Shown: in pieces, positions 50,949 through 59,502 of the stretch | How the letters are laid out: each line of letters begins with the position of its first letter | How positions within the stretch are numbered: the first letter of the stretch is position 1 | Origin: a bacterium | Lineage (GTDB): Bacteria > Myxococcota_A > UBA9160 > SZUA-336 | Reading direction: 5' to 3' | DNA length: 64,000 nucleotides | Assembly (NCBI GenBank): GCA_024226335.1 | Contig: JAAELY010000249.1 | Coordinates: 22,730-86,729 of the forward strand | Program-made: the position numbers and the translations under genes | The notes under the pieces: generated by a model | Databases searched by the model: none | Told to the model about the DNA's origin: nothing | The model's input: the letters and a program-made list of their open reading frames with translations, nothing else

Positions 50949-51800
50949 TCAGTCGGCTACGGCGATCATCGCCAGATCCGCGGCCGCGTCGTCGTACGGG
51001 TCGCCACACACATTGGCGAAGACCTCCAGGACTCGCAGACCCGCCGCCTCGAGTTCCCGTTGCAGGCTTTCGGGCTCGAAGTACTGCATCCAGTTGTAGA
51101 CCTCCCAGCGCCGCTCGGGTTCGAAGATCGTGAAGTGGTCGAGGCTGACGTGCTCTGGCTCGTAGCGGAGGGAACACTGCAGGCCGAAGTATGGACCGGC
51201 TGACCAGAAGCCATCCATGAACCGCTCGCCGAACAACACCATTTCGTGCCTGGCTTCGAAGGCCGTCAAGGCGGAGGCGTCCAGTAGCAAGTGTCCGCAG
51301 TCGGCGATCAGTTCGCGGAAGCCGACCAGGAGGTTGTGGCGATCGTCTGGTGCCAGGGCGCAGTAGTCCTGATAGATGAGCGTGACCAGGTCCGCCTTCC
51401 CCGACGGCCGAAACTGACGATAGTCGGCTTCGATGTACTCGATCTCCAGGCTTTCCTCGGTCGCGACTCCCCGGGCGTGTTCGAGAGAGCGGCGCGAGAA
51501 GTCGATACCTGCCACTGTTGCACCGCAGCGCGCAAAACCCGTGGTGTAGAGCCCCGGCCCGCAGCCGAAGTCGATGACGCGCTTATCGGGACCCAGTACG
51601 AAACGTCGACTGATCCATTCGAGGGAACGCTCGACGAAGGCCCGTGGCCGCGAAGCCTTGTGTTCATCCGGGTCCAGGTGGAGTCGCAACATCTGGGCGG
51701 AGATATGTTCGTCGGTCCAGAGTGTGTCGGTGGTGATCCGGGAAAATGGTGCCGGCCGAGAGCAGGCTGCGTGCAGGCTCGCGTAGACGGGGTCGTTCAC
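50949..51800 (-). CDS. SAM-dependent methyltransferase
   Basis: A 283-residue class I methyltransferase with motif I VIDFGCGPGLYTTGFA and VAGIDFSRRSLEHA, then YIEADYRQF and DLVTLIYQDYCAL. The start GTG 51800 has GGAG five bases upstream and leaves room for the palindrome at 51870; the longer open frame would cross that operator and the MarR start. It is divergent from the MarR-family gene and probably controlled by it. The acceptor is unknown. Confidence 0.85.
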   Translation of the reverse strand: MNDPVYASLHAACSRPAPFSRITTDTLWTDEHISAQMLRLHLDPDEHKASRPRAFVERSLEWISRRFVLGPDKRVIDFGCGPGLYTTGFARCGATVAGIDFSRRSLEHARGVATEESLEIEYIEADYRQFRPSGKADLVTLIYQDYCALAPDDRHNLLVGFRELIADCGHLLLDASALTAFEARHEMVLFGERFMDGFWSAGPYFGLQCSLRYEPEHVSLDHFTIFEPERRWEVYNWMQYFEPESLQRELEAAGLRVLEVFANVCGDPYDDAAADLAMIAVAD

Positions 51801-51869
51801 GAAGTCTCCATTCGGGCGCGGGGAGAGGGATTCGATACTGCCGATTTCCGGGTTCGCGCGCCAACGTAT

Positions 51870-51886
51870 TGTCAACCAAGTTGACA
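51870..51886. promoter_or_regulatory. MarR-type operator palindrome
   Basis: TGTCAAC-CAA-GTTGACA is a perfect inverted repeat ending two bases before the MarR-family ATG. It contains a TTGACA hexamer on each strand and could overlap -35 elements of divergent promoters, an arrangement suited to autorepression. Confidence 0.65.
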
Positions 51887-51888
51887 GT

Positions 51889-52353
51889 ATGCTCAATTGG
51901 CTCTACAGACAACGAATGGACGCAGGTCGCCTCGCCTCCGAGATCGCAGATCGCATCGGACACACCCACGTCCTGTTGAGTGATGCCGTCGACGAGATCA
52001 TCGGACCGCTCGGTATCAGTCGCAGCATGGGAATTGCGCTCGCAGTACTCGACGCGTTTCCGGATGGACTGAGTCAGACTGCCTGGGCGCGCTTGCAGGG
52101 CGTGACGCGGCAGCGAGCCCACGCTCTTGCGAATCGTCTCGACGACGACGGCCTGATCCTGCTCGAAGCGCAGGGCCGCGAGGTCCGGGTCACTCTTTCG
52201 ACGACCGGCCGCCGACTCGTGCGCGGGGTAGAGCCTCGCACCCAGGCCCGGCTCGCAAGCGCAACCACGGGACTCTCGTCGCGGGAAAAGCGAGAACTTC
52301 ACTTGCTGTTGGGCAAGCTGATCACCAGTCTTGAACGAGACGCGGATTCCTGA
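51889..52353 (+). CDS. MarR-family transcriptional regulator
   Basis: A 154-residue winged-helix regulator: LSDAVDEIIGPLGISRSMGIALAVL, LSQTAWARLQGVTRQRAHALANRLDDDGLI (in part) and the wing LEAQGREVRVTLS. ATG 51889 gives a typical length; ATG 51916 is a possible alternative. The stop overlaps the next start by one base (TGATG), so it forms an operon with the membrane protein and the F420-type protein. The ligand is unknown. Confidence 0.88.
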   Translation: MLNWLYRQRMDAGRLASEIADRIGHTHVLLSDAVDEIIGPLGISRSMGIALAVLDAFPDGLSQTAWARLQGVTRQRAHALANRLDDDGLILLEAQGREVRVTLSTTGRRLVRGVEPRTQARLASATTGLSSREKRELHLLLGKLITSLERDADS

Positions 52354-52838
52354 TGTCGCTCTATCTCTTTCTCAAGGTGATTCATCTGCTGGGCGTCAGC
52401 TTGTTTGCGGGAATCTCGTTCTCCAATGGTTATGCGGCCAGCAGTGCGGTTCGAAGCGGTGACCTGGCCCGGATCGAATTCGCATTCGATCTGGTTGCGC
52501 GTCAAAACCGCGTGTTCCTCATTCCCTCGACTCTGATTCTGTTCGCGACTGGCCTTTGGATGGCTCTTCTCACCGGCACTCCCGTATTGAGTGGATGGCT
52601 TGCAGAGGTCCTGGCCTTGTACACGGGACTCGTGGGCTTGCTCTGGCTTGCGGTCCACCTGGAAGCGAGGCTCCATCGCCTTTCGATCGCAGCGCGGGAG
52701 GTCGGAGAGCTGCCCGTCGATTTCGCGCGCCTGATGCGTTGCTGGAGTTCGCTGGGTCTGCTGGCCAGCGTCGGAATCATCTTGATGGTCGCAATCATGA
52801 CGGCGAAGATCTCGCTATTGAACGGAGGCATGGGATGA
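52353..52838 (+). CDS. DUF2269-like integral membrane protein
   Basis: A 161-residue protein with four predicted transmembrane helices (LYLFLKVIHLLGVSLFAGI, FLIPSTLILFATGLWMALL, LALYTGLVGLLWLAVHLEA and the C-terminal LLASVGIILMVAIMTA). The first helix with KVIHLLG is typical of DUF2269 and related small membrane proteins. It is coupled by overlaps to both neighbours. The function is unknown; the context suggests stress or redox response under MarR control. Confidence 0.75.
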   Translation: MSLYLFLKVIHLLGVSLFAGISFSNGYAASSAVRSGDLARIEFAFDLVARQNRVFLIPSTLILFATGLWMALLTGTPVLSGWLAEVLALYTGLVGLLWLAVHLEARLHRLSIAAREVGELPVDFARLMRCWSSLGLLASVGIILMVAIMTAKISLLNGGMG

Positions 52839-53374
52839 GCCTGGAGAAAGTCCGCGAGGTCAAAGTTCCGCGAGGTCTGACTCGGCGACTCTATCGCGCA
52901 CCGATCGCCTTGTACCGGCTCGGGCTCGGGGGACTGCTCGGCAAGCGCTTCATCCTCATCGAGCACACGGGACGGGTGTCGGGTCTGACACGCAGAGCCG
53001 TGGTGGAGGTGCTCCGCTACGACGCAGTGCGGGACGAATTCATTATCGCGTCTGGATTTGGTGAGGGCGCAGACTGGTACAAGAACCTGATCGCAACTCC
53101 GCGCGCGAGCATCCAGTCGGGCAGTCGACGCGTTCAGGTCGTGGCGAATCCGCTTCCCGTCGAGAGACGAGAGCGCGAACTCCTCGACTACGGACAGCGC
53201 AATCCGGAAGCCGCGAAGTTCGTGGCCAAGCTCATGGGATACCGCCACGACGGAACGGACGAAGACCTGCGCGCCCTCGGCCGCCTGCTCCCCCTTCTGG
53301 TCCTGGACGTGCAAGACGGAACCGTACCAATCGCTCTGGATCCCGAGCTCAGAACATCAGGTGCAGGACCGTGA
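52835..53374 (+). CDS. F420-dependent nitroreductase (DDN-like) family protein
   Basis: A 179-residue split-barrel protein with the motifs of deazaflavin-dependent nitroreductases: FILIEHTGRVSGLTRRAVVEV, then ASGFGEGADWYKNLIATP. These bind F420 or FMN and reduce quinones or nitro compounds. The start overlaps the membrane protein stop (ATGA), and the 3' end overlaps the convergent CPBP gene by 26 bases. Whether this organism makes F420 cannot be seen in the window. Confidence 0.85.
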   Translation: MSLEKVREVKVPRGLTRRLYRAPIALYRLGLGGLLGKRFILIEHTGRVSGLTRRAVVEVLRYDAVRDEFIIASGFGEGADWYKNLIATPRASIQSGSRRVQVVANPLPVERRERELLDYGQRNPEAAKFVAKLMGYRHDGTDEDLRALGRLLPLLVLDVQDGTVPIALDPELRTSGAGP

Positions 53375-54101
53375 TGGTCACGGCGGGAAAGACACTGAAG
53401 AAGTTCGTGCAGCCGTGGTACACGCATTGCGGAACCAGTCGCCCGCTACGATGCATGACCCAGAGCCAGATCGTTCCGCTGATCCAGGTCGCGAGCAGAA
53501 CCGCTCCCCAGGCGAAGATCCAGTTCTTGTCGAGTGGGAACAGGTGAATGACGAAGGCCGTGTGCCAGAATGCAAACATGATGGGGGCGAGAGTCAATCG
53601 CCTTCGCTCGGATACGCCCGCCGCTTTGCCCGCATCATCCAGGCAGGCTCGCCAGTAGATCTCTTCGCTGGGTCCGTTGATCAACGAGGCCACAAGAATT
53701 GCCAACGCCATATTGGTCGTGAGATGCGGCAGGTAGTTAGTGGCCCAGAGGGGAACGGTCCAGATGAGAGGCCCGTAGACCAGGAGATACTGGAGGAACA
53801 GGTGATCACCGCGGAGTTTCAAGCTAAGGCGAAATCGCTCCCGGTTGAACACGCCGCCGCGTCTGCGTCGGTAGTAGAGCGTGTAACTCCAGATGGTGGT
53901 CCAGTAGATGATGAGCAAGGGAACCCAGATCGAGCCAGGTTGCATCCCTCCGGCGCGAAACAGATAGGTCAGCCCGGCGACTACGATCGGCACGGTCCAC
54001 GGAACGATGAAGAAGAAGCGTCTGGAGAAGGGATCTCCCGAATCTGAAGCGGTTGCGATGTCACTCGAGTCGACGGATTCAATCTGTCGTTGTGAGGTCA
54101 T
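53349..54101 (-). CDS. CPBP-family intramembrane protease-like protein
   Basis: A 250-residue polytopic membrane protein with the ABI/CPBP motifs: GPSEEIYWRACL (EExxxR), FAFWHTAF (FxxxH) and a C-terminal VYHGCTNF (HxxxN). ATG 54101 is preferred, with GGGAG four bases upstream. It is divergent from the ATP-grasp-like gene, with 27 bases between starts. Family members cleave prenylated or other membrane peptides or act in bacteriocin self-immunity. The target is unknown. Confidence 0.85.
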   Translation of the reverse strand: MTSQRQIESVDSSDIATASDSGDPFSRRFFFIVPWTVPIVVAGLTYLFRAGGMQPGSIWVPLLIIYWTTIWSYTLYYRRRRGGVFNRERFRLSLKLRGDHLFLQYLLVYGPLIWTVPLWATNYLPHLTTNMALAILVASLINGPSEEIYWRACLDDAGKAAGVSERRRLTLAPIMFAFWHTAFVIHLFPLDKNWIFAWGAVLLATWISGTIWLWVMHRSGRLVPQCVYHGCTNFFSVFPAVTITVLHLMF

Positions 54102-54128
54102 TGCTCTCCCAGAGGCTATCATCAACGA

Positions 54129-55358
54129 ATGCCCTCGCCATCCAACCGCTCAACCGCATTCGTGAGCACTGAATCGATCCCCTACGCGCAGACGATTCTC
54201 GCGATCGAGCTTTCGAAGTTTGCAATGTTGACCCGGGTCGTGGAGCTGTTGTTTCGCACGGCCCACTCGAAACCGTATCAGAACCTCATCGACGCTGGAG
54301 CTCCGGCCGCCGCACTGCATGAACCCGGCTCGTTCGGGGTTTTCATGGGCTACGACTTCCACCTGGGTGAGTCCGGTCCCCGTCTGATCGAAGTGAATAC
54401 GAACGCGGGCGGCGCTCTATTGAACGGGTTGCACACCGCGGCTCTATGCCAGCCCGAGCGACTCGACTGGCTGTGTTGCGATCCGCCCAGCGTTGCGGAC
54501 GTCGAAGCCTTCATCGTGCAGAGCTTTCGCGAGGAGTATTCGGCGGCGAAAGGCGCGGACGCCGCGCTGCGCAATGTGGCGATCGTCGATGAATGCCCTA
54601 CCGAGCAATTCCTACACCCCGAGATGGAACTCTTCCGCGAACTCTTTGTGCGCCACGGTATCGAAGCGCGGATCTGCGATACAGTCGATATCGTCGCCGG
54701 TGCAGACGGTGGCGTTGAATTCGACGGCATGCCTATCGATCTGGTCTACCTGCGCGATACGGACTTTCAACTCTCGAGTGAGCGCACGGCTGTTCTGCGC
54801 GAAGCCTGGCTGGCAAACCGCGTGGTCCTGACACCTTCACCGCGAGAGCACCACTTGCTCGCCAACAAGCAACGGCTCGAGATCTTTTCCAGTGAAGCGG
54901 CACTGAACGAACTCGGCCTGGCGCCAGAGGATGCCGCCTTTCTGGCCGAGGTCGTTCCCGAGACCCGCCAGCTCTCGTCGATGAGCTTTGACGAGGCCTG
55001 GGCGACGCGTCGCGAGTGGGTCTTCAAACCGGCCAGCGCCTACGGGAGCAAGGCAGTCTATCGCGGCGACAAGATCTCGAAGCGCAAGCTCGACGAGATC
55101 TACCTCGAAGGCGGATTCCTGGCTCAGCGGCGGGTCGATCCCGGGACGATTCCCGTCGAAACACCCGAGGGCGAGCGCGACATGAAATTCGACGTGCGTG
55201 CCTACGTCTATCGCGAGCAGATCTTCCTGCTCGGCGCGCGGGTCTACCAGGGTCAGGTTACCAATCTGCGCAGTCCCGGGGGCGGGTTTTCAGCCATCTG
55301 CGTAGCCCGCGATGCAACCGGGCTGGACGGTTGTTCTTCCCCATCCGGCAGGGGCTGA
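54129..55358 (+). CDS. ATP-grasp-like protein
   Basis: A 409-residue soluble protein not assignable to a named family. Visible blocks suggest an ATP-grasp fold, perhaps circularly permuted: RLIEVNTNAGGALLNG resembles the acidic Mg-binding strand, REWVFKPASAYGSKAV looks like the lysine strand and glycine loop, and LAQRRVDPG with MKFDVRAYVY follows. The last 20 residues are Ser/Gly-rich. It may ligate an amine or amino acid. Its start is only 27 bases from the divergent CPBP gene. Confidence 0.6.
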   Translation: MPSPSNRSTAFVSTESIPYAQTILAIELSKFAMLTRVVELLFRTAHSKPYQNLIDAGAPAAALHEPGSFGVFMGYDFHLGESGPRLIEVNTNAGGALLNGLHTAALCQPERLDWLCCDPPSVADVEAFIVQSFREEYSAAKGADAALRNVAIVDECPTEQFLHPEMELFRELFVRHGIEARICDTVDIVAGADGGVEFDGMPIDLVYLRDTDFQLSSERTAVLREAWLANRVVLTPSPREHHLLANKQRLEIFSSEAALNELGLAPEDAAFLAEVVPETRQLSSMSFDEAWATRREWVFKPASAYGSKAVYRGDKISKRKLDEIYLEGGFLAQRRVDPGTIPVETPEGERDMKFDVRAYVYREQIFLLGARVYQGQVTNLRSPGGGFSAICVARDATGLDGCSSPSGRG

Positions 55359-55416
55359 GTTTTTCTGAGATCCTGTCGCTAGATCTTCCTGCCACAACTC
55401 CGGAGACATACCCCCG

Positions 55417-56892
55417 ATGCAAGCCTCCTCAACTCCCGATTTCCCCATCGCCATTCTCGGTGCCGGATTTGCCGGTCTGGGCATGGGAATTCAGTTGAAG
55501 AAGGCGGGGATCCTGAGCTTTGTGATCATCGAGCGCGAGGACGACGTCGGTGGGACCTGGCGCGACAACACTTATCCGGGCTGTGCCTGCGACGTGCCGT
55601 CTGACGTGTATTCGTACTCCTTCGAATTGAATCCCGACTGGTCGCGCGCCTTTTCGCCATGGGACGAGATTCGCGACTACCTCCGCGATTGTACGGACAA
55701 GTACAAGCTTCGCGATCACATGCGTCTGGGCGTCGCGGTCAACGAAGCTCGCTTCGACGAAGAGGCCGGATTCTGGAATCTATCGCTGAGCGACGGCAGC
55801 ACCGTTACGGCTCGAGCGGTCGTCTCTGGCCTCGGCGGTCTGGTCGATCCGGCGTATCCCGACATCAAGGGGATCCACAGTTTTGCCGGTGAGGTCTTTC
55901 ACACTGCGCGTTGGAACCACGACTACGATGTGGCCGGAAAACGCGTCGCGGTGATCGGCACAGGCGCGAGCGCCATACAAGTCGTTCCCGAGGTGGCCAA
56001 AGAAGTCGCGAAGCTCAGTGTCTTCCAACGCACCGCAGCCTGGGTCTTCCCGAAGCGCGACTATATCGTGAAAGAGAGCACGAAGAAGCGCTACCGGCAG
56101 TTCCCCTTCCTACAGCGCGCGGTCCGCTTGATCAAATACTGGATGAGTGAATTCGTGGGACCGTTCGTCATCCTCGACTCACCCAGGCTATCCGGAGTCT
56201 TTGAGCGGATCTCGGCGCGCCACCTCGACTCGAGCGTCGTGGATGCAACGATCCGCGAGAAGCTGCGCCCCGACTTCCAGTTCGGCTGCAAGCGGCTCTT
56301 GATCTCCGACGACTACTATCCCGCTTTCAATCGTGACAACGTCGAACTCGTTACGTCCGGGATCGAGGAGATTCACGCCAATTCGATCGAAACTGCGGAT
56401 GGTGTCGACCATCCCATCGACGCGCTGATCCTCGCTACCGGCTATCAACTCGGTCTGGCCACGGCACCGTTTCCGATCATCGGACGCGATGGGCGCTCGC
56501 TCGACGACGCCTGGTCCGACGGTGCCGTCGCCTACAAGGGCGTCAGCGTCTCGGGCTTCCCGAACTGGTTCATCATCATGGGGCCGAACACCGGACCGGG
56601 GCACACATCGGTGCTCGTCTACACCGAGGCGCAAATCCGTCACGCGTTGCAGGCGATTCGCAAGATGATCGCCGAGGACATCAAGACCGTAGAGGTCAAG
56701 CAAGATGTGCAGGACACCTACAACACTGGCCTGCAGAAGCGCATGAAGCACACGGTCTGGACCTCGGGCTGCAGTAGCTGGTACCTCAACGAAGACGGTT
56801 CGAACCACTCGCTGTACCCGGGCCTGGCGTTCGAATACGTGCTTCGAGTGCGGAACTTCAAGCCGGCGGACTATCAGATCGTTCCGAGCTGA
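55417..56892 (+). CDS. Baeyer-Villiger-type flavin monooxygenase
   Basis: A 491-residue class B flavoprotein monooxygenase. FAD motif: IAILGAGFAGLGMGIQL. The Baeyer-Villiger fingerprint FAGEVFHTARWNHD is at about residues 154-167. NADPH motif: VAVIGTGASAIQVVPEVA. The segment VGGTWRDNTYPGCACDVPSDVY is typical (given here in part). It would insert oxygen next to a ketone carbonyl using NADPH and O2, fitting catabolism of cyclic or branched ketones. No esterase or dehydrogenase partner is adjacent. Confidence 0.92.
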   Translation: MQASSTPDFPIAILGAGFAGLGMGIQLKKAGILSFVIIEREDDVGGTWRDNTYPGCACDVPSDVYSYSFELNPDWSRAFSPWDEIRDYLRDCTDKYKLRDHMRLGVAVNEARFDEEAGFWNLSLSDGSTVTARAVVSGLGGLVDPAYPDIKGIHSFAGEVFHTARWNHDYDVAGKRVAVIGTGASAIQVVPEVAKEVAKLSVFQRTAAWVFPKRDYIVKESTKKRYRQFPFLQRAVRLIKYWMSEFVGPFVILDSPRLSGVFERISARHLDSSVVDATIREKLRPDFQFGCKRLLISDDYYPAFNRDNVELVTSGIEEIHANSIETADGVDHPIDALILATGYQLGLATAPFPIIGRDGRSLDDAWSDGAVAYKGVSVSGFPNWFIIMGPNTGPGHTSVLVYTEAQIRHALQAIRKMIAEDIKTVEVKQDVQDTYNTGLQKRMKHTVWTSGCSSWYLNEDGSNHSLYPGLAFEYVLRVRNFKPADYQIVPS

Positions 56893-56898
56893 TTGCGC

Positions 56899-56918
56899 GC
56901 TCCCGCAGTGCTGGGAGC
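56899..56918 (+). terminator. Hairpin after the monooxygenase gene
   Basis: GCTCCC and GGGAGC with an inner GC/GC pair (one bulged T) form a compact hairpin six bases after the stop. No T-run follows, so intrinsic termination is uncertain. Confidence 0.4.
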
Positions 56919-56994
56919 AAGTCGATGAACTCGTCCGCTCCGACGAACTCGAGGACCTGCTTCCAGATCGGGATCAGTGACGGAGCCTAACTGC

Positions 56995-58266
56995 TCATGC
57001 GTTCGGGTCCGTTTTCGGGATCGAGAACGAGCCGCCGCGCGCCTGATCTTCGACACCCTCACGCTCCACGATATCGCGGCCGTAGGCGAGTATGGCGGGG
57101 ATCTCGTCATCCGAGAGTGCTGGCAGGTATTTCTTGCGCTCAAGGGCCTTCTTGATGTACGGAGCCAGCTCCGCCTGCTTCTTGCGCTCGCGCTCTTCCT
57201 CGTTCTCCTTGAAGGTGGGCATCACCTCCCTGGCGAAGAGTTCGAGGGATTCGCAGATGTGCTCGTGGCGGTTCTTGCCGCCCTGCTGGATGAAGATCAC
57301 CTGATCTACCCCAGCGTCCGCAAAGCCCTGTAGGTGCTCGCGCATCTGGTCGGGTGTGCCGATTCCGCGATTTGCTCCCTCGTCGGGGATCGTGTCGCGC
57401 GCCTGTTCGAAAGCCTGCCAGATATCGGTTCGTCCCGGCGTGTGGGCACCGAAAAGATAGTGGTGTCCGAGTGCAAAACCGAAGAAGCGGAAGCCGTCCA
57501 TGCCTCGCCGCTTGGCTTCTTCGGCATCCTCGTGACACGAGAAACCCGTGACCATGGCGATGTTCGCATTGACTGTGTGACCGATGGGAACGCACTCGTT
57601 CTTGATGATGTCGTAGTACTCCGAGACCCATTTCTTGGCGTCGCTCTGGTCCACGAAGGAGAACGTGAGCGCTCCCATGCCGTTTCGGGCAGCTTCGTGG
57701 ATCGTCTCGCGGTTCGAACACGCCAGCCAGAGGGGCGGGTGCGGACGCTGTACCGGCTTGGGCACCACGTTCCGACACGGCATCGAGAAGTACTCGCCCT
57801 CGTATCCCGGGTAGGGATCCATAGCGAGCATATTGGCAGTCTGCTCGGTCATCTCGCGCCACATCTCGCGCTTGGTCTCGGCCGTCCACTCGATATTGAA
57901 GCCCTCGAGTTCTGCTCGCGATGCCGATTCCCCGGTGCCGAACTCGACCCGGCCATTGGAAACCAGATCGAGGGTGGCGATTCGCTCAGCCACGCGGGCG
58001 GGTTGGTTGTAGCCCGGTAGCATCAGCACGATCCCGTGGCCTAGCCGGATCTGCTGGGTGCGTTGAGAGCACGCTGCGAGGAAGACCTCGGGCGCTGCAG
58101 AGTGGGAGTACTCGTCCAGAAAGTGGTGCTCGACCTCCCATGCGTAGTCGATCCCGAGTTTGTCGGCGAGTTCGACCTGATCGAGTGCTTCCTGGAACAT
58201 CTTCTGTTCCGAATTGGGGCCCCAGGGGCGCGGAAGCTGGTGTTCGTAGAAAATTCCGAACTTCAT
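56995..58266 (-). CDS. LLM-class flavin-dependent oxidoreductase
   Basis: A 423-residue bacterial-luciferase-like TIM barrel. Typical blocks are MKFGIFYEHQLPRPW, DYAWEVEHHFLDEYSHSAAPEVFLAA (part), LGHGIVLMLPGYNQPARVAERIATLD (part) and VEFGTGESAS. It has a C-terminal extension (about 350-423) rich in charged helices. GGAGGA precedes ATG 58266. The start overlaps the PaaX-type regulator stop (ATGA), suggesting local control. It may be FMN- or F420-dependent. The substrate is unknown but is probably an aromatic, terpenoid or sulfonate-like compound. Confidence 0.9.
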   Translation of the reverse strand: MKFGIFYEHQLPRPWGPNSEQKMFQEALDQVELADKLGIDYAWEVEHHFLDEYSHSAAPEVFLAACSQRTQQIRLGHGIVLMLPGYNQPARVAERIATLDLVSNGRVEFGTGESASRAELEGFNIEWTAETKREMWREMTEQTANMLAMDPYPGYEGEYFSMPCRNVVPKPVQRPHPPLWLACSNRETIHEAARNGMGALTFSFVDQSDAKKWVSEYYDIIKNECVPIGHTVNANIAMVTGFSCHEDAEEAKRRGMDGFRFFGFALGHHYLFGAHTPGRTDIWQAFEQARDTIPDEGANRGIGTPDQMREHLQGFADAGVDQVIFIQQGGKNRHEHICESLELFAREVMPTFKENEEERERKKQAELAPYIKKALERKKYLPALSDDEIPAILAYGRDIVEREGVEDQARGGSFSIPKTDPNA

Positions 58267-59141
58267 CTTTCCATTCCTCCAATGGTCTCGTCGAAATCGC
58301 TGAACAACAAGGCACCCTTCTGCTGCTGACGAATCTGCAACGCCAGAGCGCGCCCCTGGCGAATCAACGTGCGGGCCAGAGTTCCCGGCCATGGGGCGGG
58401 CAAGAGTTCGAGTGGGAGAAGGGGATCGGGATCGAAGATGCGCGAGAAATCGACGCCCATTCGCAGCGTATGCTGCACGAAACGGCCGTCTGAAAGAGCC
58501 ATGTTGTAGTCGCGCATGTTCTTGAGCCTGGGAACCATTTCAGAGTACCGCTGGTTCAACTCGTGATAACGCTGCGCAAGATCCCGAAGCGACCAGAGCA
58601 TTTCGGCGATGGTTTCCGGATCTCGAGTACCGGCGATCTCCAGGTCCCGCGTGCTCATCAGGCTGATGTAGCCCGCCACTTCGAGACGCTTGGCCTCGGC
58701 CATCACATCGGGTTCCCACGGGTGGGCACACACATAGAGTCCGCCCTGGATCGGTGCCCCGCCGAGTTTTCGAAGCCGTGTCCGGAAGCTGTCTCGCAGA
58801 GTTCGACGCGACTCGGGAATCGCAAAGCCGACCAGATGCCAGTTGCCGTCCCAGGGTCGTTCACCGCGGTCCTGCAGATAGGCGAGCTTTATCCGGTTCC
58901 TACCCTTTTGCAGCTTTTCCAACCCGAGTTCGGTCAGGGCGAAATGGGTCCACCTGCCGCTACCGGAGCGACTGAGGATTCCCTTTGCCACCAGCCGCCG
59001 CAGGCAGGAACGCAGCCGTTCCGAAGTGATTCCACAGGCTTCCGCCACCGGGTTGAGTTCGGAGACGAGCAGTTTCCCGTCATTCCGGATCATTCCCAGG
59101 ACCAAAGCTCTGGTCGGAAATAACTCGATCGTAGAAGACAC
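58263..59141 (-). CDS. PaaX-type transcriptional regulator
   Basis: A 292-residue protein like PaaX, the phenylacetyl-CoA-responsive repressor. It has an N-terminal winged helix (TERALVLGM-like start FPTRALVLGMIRNDG, then ITSERLRSCLRRLVAKGILSR in part), central WDGNWHLVGFAIPESRRTLRD (part) and a C-terminal helical RDYNMALSDGRFVQHTLRM region. GTG 59141 with GCGAGA upstream is preferred over TTG 59147. It is coupled to the LLM oxidoreductase gene and may sense its acyl-CoA substrate or product. Confidence 0.8.
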   Translation of the reverse strand: MSSTIELFPTRALVLGMIRNDGKLLVSELNPVAEACGITSERLRSCLRRLVAKGILSRSGSGRWTHFALTELGLEKLQKGRNRIKLAYLQDRGERPWDGNWHLVGFAIPESRRTLRDSFRTRLRKLGGAPIQGGLYVCAHPWEPDVMAEAKRLEVAGYISLMSTRDLEIAGTRDPETIAEMLWSLRDLAQRYHELNQRYSEMVPRLKNMRDYNMALSDGRFVQHTLRMGVDFSRIFDPDPLLPLELLPAPWPGTLARTLIRQGRALALQIRQQQKGALLFSDFDETIGGMER

Positions 59142-59199
59142 GACCAAATTCTCGCACGATTGGAATTCTTGTCAATTCCAGATCCGAAGCGAGTTACCA

Positions 59200-59460
59200 G
59201 GCCTGGATTCGGCTCTTGCGCAGGGGCCCGACCGATATCGCGCAACCAGAGATCGCTGTCGTCTTCGGGCAGGCAGTAGATTGTGGCGCCCGCACACAGT
59301 CTCGATTGACTCGACATCGCGATCGACGCCTTGTCCAGGACGGCCACGCGTTCGACTCCCGCTTCGCGTGCGCTGATGGCCGCCCATAGACCGGCGAAGC
59401 CGCTGCAGACGATCAGCGGGTCCGTCTCGATGCGCTCGGTCTTCAATGAGTCCGAAATCG
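59200..59460 (-). pseudogene. N-terminal remnant of an FAD-binding flavoprotein
   Basis: About 75 codons on the minus strand resemble the start of a fumarate-reductase/ketosteroid-dehydrogenase-type flavoprotein: TDPLIVCSGFAGLWAAISA (a worn FAD loop, with CSGFAG for GSGFAG), VAVLDKASIAMSSQSRLCAG and EDDSDLWLRDIG. The remaining 400 or so residues of such proteins are absent, and the PaaX-type gene begins directly after it. It is a truncated relic. Confidence 0.7.
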
Positions 59461-59502
59461 TGGGCGCCGCTCTTTGTGCAGGCCCGGGTCGCTCCCCGTT
59501 CG

